Source: Corynebacterium sp. ACRPO
Lineage (GTDB): Bacteria; Actinomycetota; Actinomycetes; Mycobacteriales; Mycobacteriaceae
Assembly: GCF_022347205.1 (NCBI RefSeq)
Contig: NZ_JAKRNE010000002.1
Span: forward strand, 124,001-188,000
DNA: 64,000 nucleotides
Direction: 5' to 3'
The notes beneath the pieces are model-generated. The model had not been told where the DNA came from. It made no database searches and saw only the letters and a program-made list of their open reading frames with translations. Below are positions 54,109 to 63,276 of the stretch, in pieces (within the stretch, counting starts at the first letter, position 1; each line of letters starts with the position of its first letter). The position numbers and the translations under genes were made by a program.

Positions 54109-54126
54109 TGTCTCATATACGAGACA
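54109..54126 (+). promoter_or_regulatory. Hut/acyl-CoA operator-like site 2
   Basis: TGTCTCATATACGAGACA has perfect 6-bp arms and lies 145 bp upstream of the hutU ATG. It shares the pattern GTCTYRTATRYGAGAC with the site at 50162-50179. The presence of two copies, one at the IclR/acyl-CoA promoter and one at hutUI, suggests a common regulator. Confidence 0.55.
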
Positions 54127-54160
54127 GTTCGGGTTTGTGTGGCATGGTGCACAGAGCTGG

Positions 54161-54178
54161 GTCACAGTACCTTGTGAC
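54161..54178 (+). promoter_or_regulatory. Inverted repeat in the hutU leader
   Basis: GTCACA-GTACCT-TGTGAC is a perfect 6-bp inverted repeat 93 bp upstream of the hutU ATG. The half-sites are in the opposite order to the GlxR consensus TGTGA-N6-TCACA, so GlxR binding is doubtful. Confidence 0.35.
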
Positions 54179-54270
54179 ATGTGACGCTGAACAAGTCCTC
54201 GGGGACAGCCCCGGGACACCGGCCTAGGGGGCTTGGGAAGGCGTCGAACAAGCACGACGAAAGGAAGCCC

Positions 54271-55947
54271 ATGTCTGAACCACGCGAAGTACGCGCGCCG
54301 CGCGGAACCGAACTGTCCGCCAAGTCCTGGCAGACCGAAGCGCCCCTGCGCATGCTCATGAATAACCTCGACCCCGAGGTTGCCGAGCGCCCCGAGGACC
54401 TCGTGGTCTATGGCGGTACCGGCCGCGCAGCACGCAGCTGGGAAGCCTTTGACGCCATCGTTGAATCCCTCAAGGACCTCGAGTCCGATGAGACCCTGCT
54501 GGTGCAGTCCGGCAAGCCGGTGGGCATCTGGAAGACCAACGAGTGGGCACCTCGCGTGCTCATCGCTAACTCCAACCTCGTGGGAGACTGGGCTAACTGG
54601 GAGCACTTCCGCAAGCTCGAGGACGAGGGCCTGATGATGTACGGCCAGATGACGGCCGGCTCCTGGATCTACATCGCCACCCAGGGCATCCTGCAGGGCA
54701 CCTTCGAGACCTTCGCGGCCGTGGCCAAGAAGCGCTTCGGCGGCAGCCTGGCCGGCACCTTCACCCTGACCGGTGGCTGCGGTGGCATGGGCGGCGCACA
54801 GCCGCTGTCCGTCACCCTCAACGGCGGCGCCTGCCTCATCGTGGACGTAGACGAGACCCGCCTGAAGCGCCGTCAGCACAAGCGCTACCTGGATGAGGTT
54901 GTCACCGACCTCGACGAAGCCCTCAAGCTGGTCCTGGACGCCAAGGAAAACAAGGAGCCCCTGTCCGTCGGCCTCGTGGGCAACGCCGCCGAGGTGTTCC
55001 CAGAGATCCTGCGCCGCCAGCGCGCCGGGGAATTTACCGTAGACATCGTCACGGACCAGACCTCCGCGCACGACCCGCTGTCCTACCTGCCTTCTGAAAT
55101 CACCATGGAAGACTGGCACAACGAGGCCAAGGCAGACCCGACCACCTTTACCAAGAAGGCTCGCGAGTCCATGGCCGCCCAGGTGCAGGCCATGGTCGAG
55201 TTCCAGGATGAGGGCGCCGAGGTCTTTGACTACGGCAACTCCATCCGCGATGAGGCCCGCAAGGCCGGCTACCAGCGTGCCTTCGAGTTCCCGGGCTTCG
55301 TTCCGGCCTATATCCGCCCGCTCTTCTGCGAGGGCCTGGGCCCCTTCCGCTGGGCCGCGCTTTCCGGCGATCCAGAGGACATTAAGGTCACCGACCAGGC
55401 GCTCAAGGAGCTCTTCCCAGACAACGAGCACCTGCACAACTGGCTCGACGCCGCCGAAGAATACGTCGAATTCGAGGGTCTGCCGGCACGCATTTGCTGG
55501 CTGGGCTACAACGAGCGCCACAAGGCCGGCTTGCTCTTCAATGACCTGGTGCGCGAGGGCAAGATCAAGGCGCCGATCGTCATCGGCCGTGACCACCTGG
55601 ATTCTGGCTCCGTGGCCTCCCCGTACCGCGAGACCGAGGCCATGCTCGATGGCACCGATGCCGTGGCTGACTGGCCGCTGCTCAACGCGATGACCGCCGT
55701 ATCTTCCGGCGCTACCTGGGTTTCTCTCCACCACGGCGGTGGCGTGGGCATGGGCCGCTCCATCCATGCAGGCCAGGTCACCGTTGCAGACGGCACCGAG
55801 CTCGCCGCGGCCAAGCTGCGCGCGGTGCTCACCAATGACCCGGGCATGGGCGTTATCCGCCACGTCGATTCCGGCTACACTCGCGCAAAGGAGGTCGCCG
55901 ACGAGCGCGGCGTCCGCATTCCGATGGAATTCAAGGCAAGGGACTAG
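54271..55947 (+). CDS. hutU: Urocanate hydratase
   Basis: This 558-residue NAD-dependent enzyme hydrates urocanate to imidazolone propionate. The NAD-binding loop is [13 protein letters not shown], with [31 protein letters not shown] and [17 protein letters not shown] choose ATG 54271, with AAAGGAAG just upstream; the open frame from 54181 is leader sequence. The hutI start follows the stop directly. Confidence 0.96.
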   Translation: MSEPREVRAPRGTELSAKSWQTEAPLRMLMNNLDPEVAERPEDLVVYGGTGRAARSWEAFDAIVESLKDLESDETLLVQSGKPVGIWKTNEWAPRVLIANSNLVGDWANWEHFRKLEDEGLMMYGQMTAGSWIYIATQGILQGTFETFAAVAKKRFGGSLAGTFTLTGGCGGMGGAQPLSVTLNGGACLIVDVDETRLKRRQHKRYLDEVVTDLDEALKLVLDAKENKEPLSVGLVGNAAEVFPEILRRQRAGEFTVDIVTDQTSAHDPLSYLPSEITMEDWHNEAKADPTTFTKKARESMAAQVQAMVEFQDEGAEVFDYGNSIRDEARKAGYQRAFEFPGFVPAYIRPLFCEGLGPFRWAALSGDPEDIKVTDQALKELFPDNEHLHNWLDAAEEYVEFEGLPARICWLGYNERHKAGLLFNDLVREGKIKAPIVIGRDHLDSGSVASPYRETEAMLDGTDAVADWPLLNAMTAVSSGATWVSLHHGGGVGMGRSIHAGQVTVADGTELAAAKLRAVLTNDPGMGVIRHVDSGYTRAKEVADERGVRIPMEFKARD

Positions 55948-57117
55948 ATGAGCACACTTTTTACCGGCATTTCAGAACTCCGTACGGTCAGCGAGCGTGG
56001 CACGCTTAACGACGCCGCCATTATCGCCCAATCCGGCACCATCGCCTGGGTCGGCCCAGCCTCCGAGGCACCGGCCGCCGACGAGAAGGTGGACTTGGGC
56101 GGCCGCGCCGTCCTGCCCGGCTGGGTAGATTCGCACACCCACATGGTCTTCGACGGTGACCGCTCCGCCGAATTCGAGGCTCGCATCTCCGGCGGTTCCT
56201 ATGAGGCAGGCGGCATCGCCGTGACCATGGACGCTACCCGCCAGGCCGGCACCGACCGCCTGGACAAGCTGGTGGCGGACCGCGTGGCCGCCGGCCGCCG
56301 CGGTGGCACCACCACCTTCGAGACCAAGACGGGCTACGGCCTAAATACCGAGTCCGAGGTGGAGGCCGCCAAGGTAGCCTCCCGCCACGTCGATGACGTG
56401 ACCTTCTTGGGCGCGCACCTGGTCCCGCCGGGAGCGGACGCGGAGGAGTACCTTGACGAGGTCGTTGGCCCCATGCTCGAGGGCGTTGCTCCCTACGTGC
56501 AGTGGATCGACGTCTTCTGCGAGCGCGGCGCCTTCAACGAGGAACAATCCCGCCGCGTGCTGGAGGCCGGTAAGAAGTTGGGCCTCGGCCTGCGCGTGCA
56601 CGGCAATCAGCTGGGCGAGGGGCCGGGCGTTGCCCTCGCCGTCGAACTGGGTGCCGCCTCGGTAGACCACGTCAATCACCTAACCGATGAGGACGTGGAG
56701 CTACTGGCCAATTCCGATACCGTGGCCACCATGCTGCCGGCGTGCGACCTGTCCACCCGCGAACCGCTCGCCCCGGGCCGCACGCTTCTCGACGCCGGCG
56801 CTACCCTCGCCATCGCCTCCAACCTCAACCCCGGCACGTCCTATACCTCCTCGATGAATTACTGTGTGACCACCGCGGTCCTGCAGCAACACCTCTCCGT
56901 CGATGAGGCCATCCACGCCGCCACCACCGGCGGAGCGACCGCCCTGCGCCGCCACAACGTTGGCAACGGCCTCGACCCACAGGGCCGCCCGGCTAAGGGC
57001 ACCATCGTGGAGGGCGCCGCCGCGGACCTGCACGTGCTCGACGCCCCCAGCGCCGTGCACTTGGCCTACCGCCCAGGCATGCCACTGAGCTACCGCACTT
57101 TCGTCGCGGGCGCTTAG
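55948..57117 (+). CDS. hutI: Imidazolonepropionase
   Basis: This 389-residue amidohydrolase opens the imidazolone ring to give N-formimidoyl-glutamate. The metal-binding H-x-H is in GWVDSHTHMVFDGDR; RVHGNQLGEGPG and ASNLNPGTSYTSS hold further ligands and the catalytic region. The ATG begins immediately after the hutU TAG, so the two are coupled. The last step, hutG, is about 9 kb away on the other strand. Confidence 0.95.
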   Translation: MSTLFTGISELRTVSERGTLNDAAIIAQSGTIAWVGPASEAPAADEKVDLGGRAVLPGWVDSHTHMVFDGDRSAEFEARISGGSYEAGGIAVTMDATRQAGTDRLDKLVADRVAAGRRGGTTTFETKTGYGLNTESEVEAAKVASRHVDDVTFLGAHLVPPGADAEEYLDEVVGPMLEGVAPYVQWIDVFCERGAFNEEQSRRVLEAGKKLGLGLRVHGNQLGEGPGVALAVELGAASVDHVNHLTDEDVELLANSDTVATMLPACDLSTREPLAPGRTLLDAGATLAIASNLNPGTSYTSSMNYCVTTAVLQQHLSVDEAIHAATTGGATALRRHNVGNGLDPQGRPAKGTIVEGAAADLHVLDAPSAVHLAYRPGMPLSYRTFVAGA

Positions 57118-57160
57118 GATATGGAGTTTGGGGCGGCAATCGCGTAGGGTTGGTGAAGCA

Positions 57161-59026
57161 ATGAGCATTACCGATAACGCCACCGGCGGCGTCAACGAGC
57201 CGGAAGATTTTAATAAGTCGGAATCTCAGGACAACTCGCAAGGTGTCACCAAGGACACCAGGGCTGCGAATACTTCTGAGGACACCGGCGCTGAATCCCA
57301 AGATTCAGCCAACGACAACTCCCAGGGGTTCGCGCATCTTGGCCTGCCAGAGAAAATTCTGGAGGCCGTTGCGAAAGTAGGCTTCACCAAGCCTTCCCCC
57401 ATTCAGGAAGAAACCATCCCGATCTTGATGGAAGGCCGCGACGTTGTCGGCCTTGCCCAGACCGGTACCGGCAAGACCGCAGCCTTTGCGCTGCCGGTTC
57501 TGTCGCAGATTGACACCAAGGCCCGCCATCCGCAGGCCCTTGTGCTCGCTCCCACCCGCGAGCTGGCCCTGCAGGTGGCGGACTCCTTCCAATCCTTCGC
57601 CGAGTCCCTCAAGGGCGTCGAGGTGCTGCCTATCTACGGTGGCCAAGCCTATGGCATTCAGCTTTCCGGTCTGCGCCGCGGTGCGCAGGTTATCGTGGGC
57701 ACCCCGGGTCGCGTCATCGACCACCTGGAGAAGGGCTCGCTGGACCTGTCCCAGCTGCAGTTCCTCGTCCTCGATGAGGCCGATGAGATGCTGAACATGG
57801 GCTTCCAAGAAGACGTCGAGCGCATCCTGGAAGACACCCCGGACCGCAAGCAGGTGGCGCTTTTCTCGGCTACCATGCCGAACGCTATCCGACGCCTGTC
57901 TAAGCAGTACCTCGACAACCCCGCCGAGGTCACGGTGAAGTCCGAGCGCCGCACCAATGACAACATCACGCAGCGCTTCCTCCTCATCCCGCACCGCGCA
58001 AAGATGGATGCCTTCACCCGCATCCTCGAGGTCATCAATTACGACGCCATCATCGTCTTTTGCCGCACCAAGCACGAGACCGAAGAAGTGGCCGAGACCC
58101 TGCGTGACCGCGGTTTCAGCGCCGCCGCCATCAACGGCGATATTGCGCAGGCTCAGCGCGAGCGCACCGTCGATCAGCTCAAGGATGGCCGCCTAGACAT
58201 CCTCGTGGCTACCGACGTTGCCGCCCGTGGCCTCGACGTCGAGCGCATCACGCACGTGGTCAACTTCGATATCCCGAACGATACCGAGTCCTACGTGCAC
58301 CGCATCGGCCGCACCGGCCGCGCGGGCCGCTCCGGCGAAGCCATCCTGTTCGTCACCCCGCGCGAGCGCCGCATGCTGCGCTCCATCGAGCGCGTGACCA
58401 ACGCCCGTCTGGAAGAGATGGACCTGCCGTCCGTCGATGAGGTCAATGAAAAGCGCAAGGAAAAGTTCGCGCAGTCCATTACCAACTCCATGGACAATAA
58501 GCAGGCGGACTTCTTCCGCACCCTGGTGCGCAAGTACTCCGAGGACAATAACGCGGCCATGGATGACATCGCTGCAGCCCTCGCCGTCATGCTGCAGGGT
58601 GGCAAGAACTTCCTGATGGAAGACAAGCCGCTTCCTAAGCCGAAGCGTGACCGCGACCGCCGCGACGATCGCAAGCGCGATCGTGATTTCAAGGGCGGCG
58701 GCAAGGGCCGCGGACCGAAGCGGCCGGACGGAGACTTTGAGACGTACCGACTGGACGTCGGCAAGCGGCAAAATGTGCGCCCGGGAGCTATCGTGGGTGC
58801 CATCGCCAATGAAGGCGGATTGTCAGCCAAGGACTTCGGCCGCATCACCATCGCGGTGGGCCATACCCTGGTTGACCTGCCAAAGAACCTTGACCCGGCA
58901 GTGCTGGACCGCCTGAAGGATACCCGTATTTCTGGCCAGCTGATCAAGATTCAAAAGGACACCGGCCGCCCGCCACGCCGTGACCACGGCGGCGGACGCA
59001 AGCGCGGTGGACGCTGGCGCGACTAG
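57161..59026 (+). CDS. DEAD-box RNA helicase (CsdA/DeaD-like)
   Basis: This 621-residue protein from ATG 57161 has a disordered acidic N-terminus (about 1-50), the Q motif ([14 protein letters not shown] and [10 protein letters not shown]), motif [19 protein letters not shown] at [16 protein letters not shown], and motif [13 protein letters not shown] DbpA-like RNA-binding C-terminal fold (about 520-600) is preceded by an Arg/Asp/Lys-rich linker. It probably helps ribosome assembly or mRNA decay. Followed by a strong terminator. Confidence 0.93.
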   Translation: MSITDNATGGVNEPEDFNKSESQDNSQGVTKDTRAANTSEDTGAESQDSANDNSQGFAHLGLPEKILEAVAKVGFTKPSPIQEETIPILMEGRDVVGLAQTGTGKTAAFALPVLSQIDTKARHPQALVLAPTRELALQVADSFQSFAESLKGVEVLPIYGGQAYGIQLSGLRRGAQVIVGTPGRVIDHLEKGSLDLSQLQFLVLDEADEMLNMGFQEDVERILEDTPDRKQVALFSATMPNAIRRLSKQYLDNPAEVTVKSERRTNDNITQRFLLIPHRAKMDAFTRILEVINYDAIIVFCRTKHETEEVAETLRDRGFSAAAINGDIAQAQRERTVDQLKDGRLDILVATDVAARGLDVERITHVVNFDIPNDTESYVHRIGRTGRAGRSGEAILFVTPRERRMLRSIERVTNARLEEMDLPSVDEVNEKRKEKFAQSITNSMDNKQADFFRTLVRKYSEDNNAAMDDIAAALAVMLQGGKNFLMEDKPLPKPKRDRDRRDDRKRDRDFKGGGKGRGPKRPDGDFETYRLDVGKRQNVRPGAIVGAIANEGGLSAKDFGRITIAVGHTLVDLPKNLDPAVLDRLKDTRISGQLIKIQKDTGRPPRRDHGGGRKRGGRWRD

Positions 59027-59040
59027 CATTTTCGACTGAA

Positions 59041-59066
59041 TGGGCCTCTTCGGAGGCCCATTTTTT
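59041..59066 (+). terminator. Strong intrinsic terminator after the RNA helicase
   Basis: TGGGCCTC-TTCG-GAGGCCCA (8-bp stem with a stable UUCG tetraloop) followed by TTTTTT, 15 bp after the helicase stop. Confidence 0.95.
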
Positions 59067-59174
59067 CGTGCCCTTTGACCTGCGTTTTTACTATAAACGG
59101 GGGTAGGGTGTCGGAGGGGCTTTGTATACTGAAAGCGCAAACATGTTCTAGAGAAACTTCTGCGGGGGAAGTCC

Positions 59175-60401
59175 ATGAATGCGCCCTACTTTGCCAATAC
59201 CAATCCAGCAAATTCCACCTCACAAGCAGCAACAGACATCCGCAAGGCCGAATACCTCCTCTGGAAGCGCCTGCATCCAGACCCGGATGATGATATCGAA
59301 ATAATTAGCCAATCACTGTCAGATCTCACCGGAACGCGGCAGTCCCGAATTAGAAATATCATTTTCGCCTTTGAGCGATTACAGGAGCTGCCGCGCCTTA
59401 AAGCCCGGCAGGAAGAGTACTACCACTTAGATTTAGACCGCTTAATTACCATCGACCAGACGCTGTCCAAGTTGGGCGAGGTTGACGCCGAACAACGCCT
59501 GCTTATCGACGCCGAATTAACCACCTACCTCACCCCCAAACGCCCTAACCAAAAATTACCGTCCCATCGCAACCTGCGGCGAAAGCTGCGGGAGCTCATT
59601 GTCCGCCTTGATCCCACCATCGCCGCACGCGACCCGCGGCGCAAGGAGTCCTATCACCTCGAGCCTACGGGCGGGGAGTGGGCCGCAGTGTGCCTCGATG
59701 TGGGCTTAGAGACTGCCGAAATCATCGACCGAAATATTCGCGGTGTGGCCACGGAGAAGGACATTTCCTTGGCTCAGGCTGCGGTCGAGTTGCTCACCGG
59801 TGAGGCCGAAGCCAAGGCGAAGGTGGTGCTCAATATGTACCGCTGCGATCTGCCGGATGCTCCGGCCTTCGTCCAAAGCTTGGGGTGGGTTTCACCGGAG
59901 GTTGCCGATGACATGCAATCGCGGGCCACGACCGTCCGCGACATGGAGAAGGCCGCAGAAGATGAAAGCGGAAACTACGTCACGCCGCCGCATATTCGCG
60001 CCTTTGTGGAAGGGCTCGATGGAACCTGCCGGTGGCCCGGATGTACGCGGCCGGCGATGGCTTCCCAGATGGACCATCGGCATGATTTCGCTGACGGAGG
60101 ACCTACTTCGGCGGCGAACTTGACCTGCCTGTGTCAACATCACCACAACATTAAGACTGATGGGCGGGCGTTTTATATCAAAGACCCGATTAGCGGGGAC
60201 GTCGTCTGGCTCTTTGAAGACTCGACTTGGGTCTATGACGAAGCCAGCGGACCGCTCGCGCCGAAGAATCGGAGATGGGCGCAGACTGTGGCACAGGCGA
60301 CGCAGCGGCGTCGGCAAAATGTGCACGAGGATGCGCAAAAGCTGAAGGAAGAGCTAGAAAACGAGAAAAGGGACAGTGAAGACACTGTCCCAGAGGAGTA
60401 A
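59175..60401 (+). CDS. HNH endonuclease-domain protein (13E12/DUF222-type)
   Basis: This 408-residue protein has an N-terminal helical DUF222-like region and a C-terminal HNH motif CRWPGCTRPAMASQMDHRHDF followed by GGPTSAANLTCLCQHHH. The zinc cysteines and HNH residues look intact. Such repeat-type proteins occur in many copies in actinobacteria, with unknown role. GGGGGAAG precedes the ATG. The Glu/Lys-rich tail extends to the stop. Confidence 0.85.
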   Translation: MNAPYFANTNPANSTSQAATDIRKAEYLLWKRLHPDPDDDIEIISQSLSDLTGTRQSRIRNIIFAFERLQELPRLKARQEEYYHLDLDRLITIDQTLSKLGEVDAEQRLLIDAELTTYLTPKRPNQKLPSHRNLRRKLRELIVRLDPTIAARDPRRKESYHLEPTGGEWAAVCLDVGLETAEIIDRNIRGVATEKDISLAQAAVELLTGEAEAKAKVVLNMYRCDLPDAPAFVQSLGWVSPEVADDMQSRATTVRDMEKAAEDESGNYVTPPHIRAFVEGLDGTCRWPGCTRPAMASQMDHRHDFADGGPTSAANLTCLCQHHHNIKTDGRAFYIKDPISGDVVWLFEDSTWVYDEASGPLAPKNRRWAQTVAQATQRRRQNVHEDAQKLKEELENEKRDSEDTVPEE

Positions 60402-60421
60402 ATGGCTTTCTAGAAGGCCAC

Positions 60422-60871
60422 TTAGAAGTTGACGTACATCAGGATAAGGCAGACAATCCACAGCAGGTTGAACACGCCGCCGAATGCGGACAGCGGCTTC
60501 TTTGCTGCCGCGTAGTCGAAGGATTCAGTGGACTCGAGGGCGGCCATTGCCTTCTTCTGCTTTGGCAGAATGACGAAGAAGAGCAGGCACCATGCGACGA
60601 TGGCAACCAAGATGGCGATGTGGAAATTGACCGCGGACTTGTAAGCGTCAATATCGGACAGGAATACGCCGAGGCCGAGGATAGGCACGATGGCAGAGAT
60701 GTAGCCGTAGGTATTGGTGATGTTATACAGGGCGCGAGCGGAGCCGAGCGCCGCGTGGTCGCCTTGTGCTGCCTTGGCCATTTGGGTCTGGAAGCTGGAG
60801 GTGGATACGCATACTGGGCCGATCAAGAGAATGGCTGCGGCCACGTGGAGGAATACAAGGAAAGAAGTCAT
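60422..60871 (-). CDS. DUF2269-like small membrane protein
   Basis: This 149-residue protein has four helices and starts SFLVFLHVAAAILLIGP, typical of DUF2269-type membrane proteins with an HVxxAILxIGP first helix. A hydrophilic loop carries KQKKAMAALESTESFDYAAAKK. AAGGG precedes the ATG at a workable distance. Function unknown. Confidence 0.72.
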   Translation of the reverse strand: MTSFLVFLHVAAAILLIGPVCVSTSSFQTQMAKAAQGDHAALGSARALYNITNTYGYISAIVPILGLGVFLSDIDAYKSAVNFHIAILVAIVAWCLLFFVILPKQKKAMAALESTESFDYAAAKKPLSAFGGVFNLLWIVCLILMYVNF

Positions 60872-60915
60872 TGAAAGAACCCTTCAATCGCGGAAAGTTG
60901 CCACGTCAACCCTAA

Positions 60916-61494
60916 TCAATTTCCGGTGAGTACGGCTAACCGACATTGCCTTTGCATCGCCCGCACGTCCTTGGAAGGGAGGGGAAGGGCGTACTTGCGG
61001 GCGATGTCGGCGAGGCGGCGCGAATAGTCGCAACGATTGGCCGGAGGAAGCCAATCCGCAGGGAGGGAGTCTGACTTTTCTTGGTTGAGCTCGCGGCTGG
61101 TGGCTACGAGATTGAGCGGATCGTTGCCAAAGCGGACCTTGGTTTCGCGGTCCCACTCGGACGCGCCAAGGTCATAGGCCGCGGAGAGGGGAAAGATGTG
61201 GTCGATCTCAATAGGCGAGGTAGCGGGAATGGTGGTGTCACTATAGGGGTCATACAGAGTCCCGCTGCGGGCGTGGCAGGCGTGGAGGGGTTCGCTGGAT
61301 TGGCTTTCTAGAATGACCTCGCGGGTGGTGCAGGCGCCGTGGGGCTGCCAGATGCCGAAGTCTTCACGGTTGTAGCCGGCGGCTTCGGGGCGGGAGGGGA
61401 GAGTGGTGACGTCAAAACGCGGAAAAGGCCACGCATACCATGCGCCGATAAGGACGGTGATGCATGATAGCGCGGCCAAGTAATAGGACTTCAT
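60916..61494 (-). CDS. Secreted or anchored HNH-family nuclease (DUF1524-like)
   Basis: This 192-residue protein has an N-terminal signal/anchor helix (about residues 4-25) and the nuclease core PIEIDHIFPLSAAYDLGASEWD, with FGNDPLNLVATSRELNQEKSD, the pattern of GmrSD/DUF1524 HNH-type nucleases; H at DHI is the catalytic site. Two cysteine pairs (HGACTTREV, HACHARSG, NRCDYSR, RQCRLAV) fit an extracytoplasmic location. A role in external DNA degradation is inferred. Confidence 0.8.
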   Translation of the reverse strand: MKSYYLAALSCITVLIGAWYAWPFPRFDVTTLPSRPEAAGYNREDFGIWQPHGACTTREVILESQSSEPLHACHARSGTLYDPYSDTTIPATSPIEIDHIFPLSAAYDLGASEWDRETKVRFGNDPLNLVATSRELNQEKSDSLPADWLPPANRCDYSRRLADIARKYALPLPSKDVRAMQRQCRLAVLTGN

Positions 61495-61531
61495 GTCCTA
61501 TTGGACTGCGCGGAGTCCGCGTTGGTTCCGA

Positions 61532-63097
61532 TTACTTATCGGTGACCTTTTCTGCGGCTTCTTCGAAGTTGAGGTTGGAGTCCTTTTCTACGAGCTTGGC
61601 CAGCTTGGTGGCCTCTTCAAACTCGGCAACAACCTCCGGCTGTGGTTCCTTGGTGAGCTTGGTGACTACGACGGCCACGAGGAGGGCCAGGAAGAAGCCT
61701 GGGACCATCTCATAGAGGACGTCGGAAAGCGGGGACATGCCCCAGCCAATGGCCACGACGGCGCCGGTTACCATGCCAGCAATTGCGCCGGTGGAGTTGA
61801 AGCGCTTCCAGTACAGGGACAGCAGAACGATGGGGCCGAAGGCGGAACCGAAGCCTGCCCAGGCGAATCCAACCAGGCCGAGGATGGAATCGGACGGGTT
61901 GATAGCCAGCAGAGCGGCGATGACCGCGATGGCCACGATGGCGGTGCGGGAGAGGTTGATGAGGACCTGCTCGCTGGGCTTCTTCTTAGCAAAGATGAGG
62001 AAGAGGTCCTCGATGAGGGAAGTAGAGACGACGAGCATCTGGGACGACATGGTGGACATGATGGCGGCCAGAACCGCGGTCAGGACGAAGCCGGCGGGCA
62101 GTGGGTGCATCATGGCCTGAGCCATATCCAGGAAGATGGTTTCGAAGTTGTCCTGGTCGGTGATGCTGTGGCCGGTCTGGGTGAAGTAAACGGTGCCAGA
62201 GAGAGCGACGAAGATAGCGCCGATAACGGACAGACCCATCCAGGTAACGCCGTAGAAGCGGCCCTGGCGGGCGTCGGAAGGCTTACGCAGCGCCATGAAG
62301 CGGACCACGATGTGTGGCTGGCCAAAGTAGCCCAGGCCCCAGGCCAGGTTGCCGATGATGACGCCTGCGGAAACACCGGCGAACATGGAGAAGAAGTTGT
62401 CATTTTCCACTACGCCATCGGTGCCGTAGGCATTATTGCTGGCGAAAGAGAAGATGGAGGCAGGATCGCTGAGAGAGACGATTGCCATAATTGGCACGAT
62501 CATCAGGGCGACGAACATAAGCACGCCCTGGACGACGTCCGTGTAGGACACCGCCAAGAAGCCGCCGACGAAGGTGTAGAAGATGGTCACCGCGGCGATG
62601 ACGAGCATGCCGGTGAGGTAGTCGCCACCGAAGGTGGACTCGAAGTAGCGGCCGCCGGAGACCATGCCGGAGGAGACGTAGAAGGTAAAGAAGAAGATGA
62701 TGATGGCTGCGGAGATGATGCGCAGCAGGCGGGACTTATCGTGCAGGCGGTTTTCAAAGAAGGACGGCACGGTAATGGAGTTGGCCGCGATCTCCGAGTA
62801 GGAGCGCAGGCGCGGTGCGACCCACTTCCAGTTTGCCCAGCAGCCGACGAGCAGGCCGATGGCCATCCATAGCTCGGACATGCCGGAGAGGAAGAGCGCG
62901 CCAGGCAGGCCCATGAGCAGCCAGCCGGACATGTCGGAAGCGCCGGCGGAGAGAGCCGCTACGAATGGGTGCAGGCCACGGCCGCCCAAAACATAATCGT
63001 CATATTGATCGGTTTGCTTGTAGCTCCAATAGCCAATGGCTGCCATTGCGAGGAGATACACGATCATCGCAATGACGTACCAAGTTGAATCTTGCAC
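61532..63097 (-). CDS. putP: Sodium/proline symporter
   Basis: I choose GTG 63097, which has AAGGAG 6 nt upstream, giving 521 residues; upstream ATG/GTG codons in the same frame (63127, 63133) lack this. The solute:sodium symporter motif YDDYVLGGRGLHPFVAALSAGASDMSGWLLMGLPG (in part) is the helix-1/2 region, and GWGMSPLSDVLYEMVPGF lies near the C-terminus. It takes up proline with sodium for nutrition and osmoprotection. The C-terminal 40 residues are charged and cytoplasmic. Confidence 0.92.
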   Translation of the reverse strand: MQDSTWYVIAMIVYLLAMAAIGYWSYKQTDQYDDYVLGGRGLHPFVAALSAGASDMSGWLLMGLPGALFLSGMSELWMAIGLLVGCWANWKWVAPRLRSYSEIAANSITVPSFFENRLHDKSRLLRIISAAIIIFFFTFYVSSGMVSGGRYFESTFGGDYLTGMLVIAAVTIFYTFVGGFLAVSYTDVVQGVLMFVALMIVPIMAIVSLSDPASIFSFASNNAYGTDGVVENDNFFSMFAGVSAGVIIGNLAWGLGYFGQPHIVVRFMALRKPSDARQGRFYGVTWMGLSVIGAIFVALSGTVYFTQTGHSITDQDNFETIFLDMAQAMMHPLPAGFVLTAVLAAIMSTMSSQMLVVSTSLIEDLFLIFAKKKPSEQVLINLSRTAIVAIAVIAALLAINPSDSILGLVGFAWAGFGSAFGPIVLLSLYWKRFNSTGAIAGMVTGAVVAIGWGMSPLSDVLYEMVPGFFLALLVAVVVTKLTKEPQPEVVAEFEEATKLAKLVEKDSNLNFEEAAEKVTDK

Positions 63098-63133
63098 GTT
63101 GTACTCCTTGTAGGTGTGTGATGACATTCTCAC

Positions 63134-63156
63134 GTTAACGGGGTCACAAGGTTAAC
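63134..63156. promoter_or_regulatory. Twin GTTAAC palindromes upstream of putP
   Basis: GTTAAC occurs at 63134-63139 and 63151-63156 with an 11-bp spacer, 37-59 bp upstream of the putP start. A possible operator for putP or for the divergent gene. Confidence 0.3.
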
Positions 63157-63276
63157 CCAAGCGAAAATACAGGTGTGGCGCAGATCTCCGTTTCGATTTT
63201 CTGTCGTTCAACTGGGAAAAGGGTGGAACATAACGAGCCTGTAACAAAACCAAAAGGGGCTGCTATGCTGGCGGCT

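Noticed and set aside
54161..54178. GlxR site upstream of hutU
   Set aside because: The half-sites are TCACA then TGTGA, the reverse of the GlxR order TGTGA-N6-TCACA.
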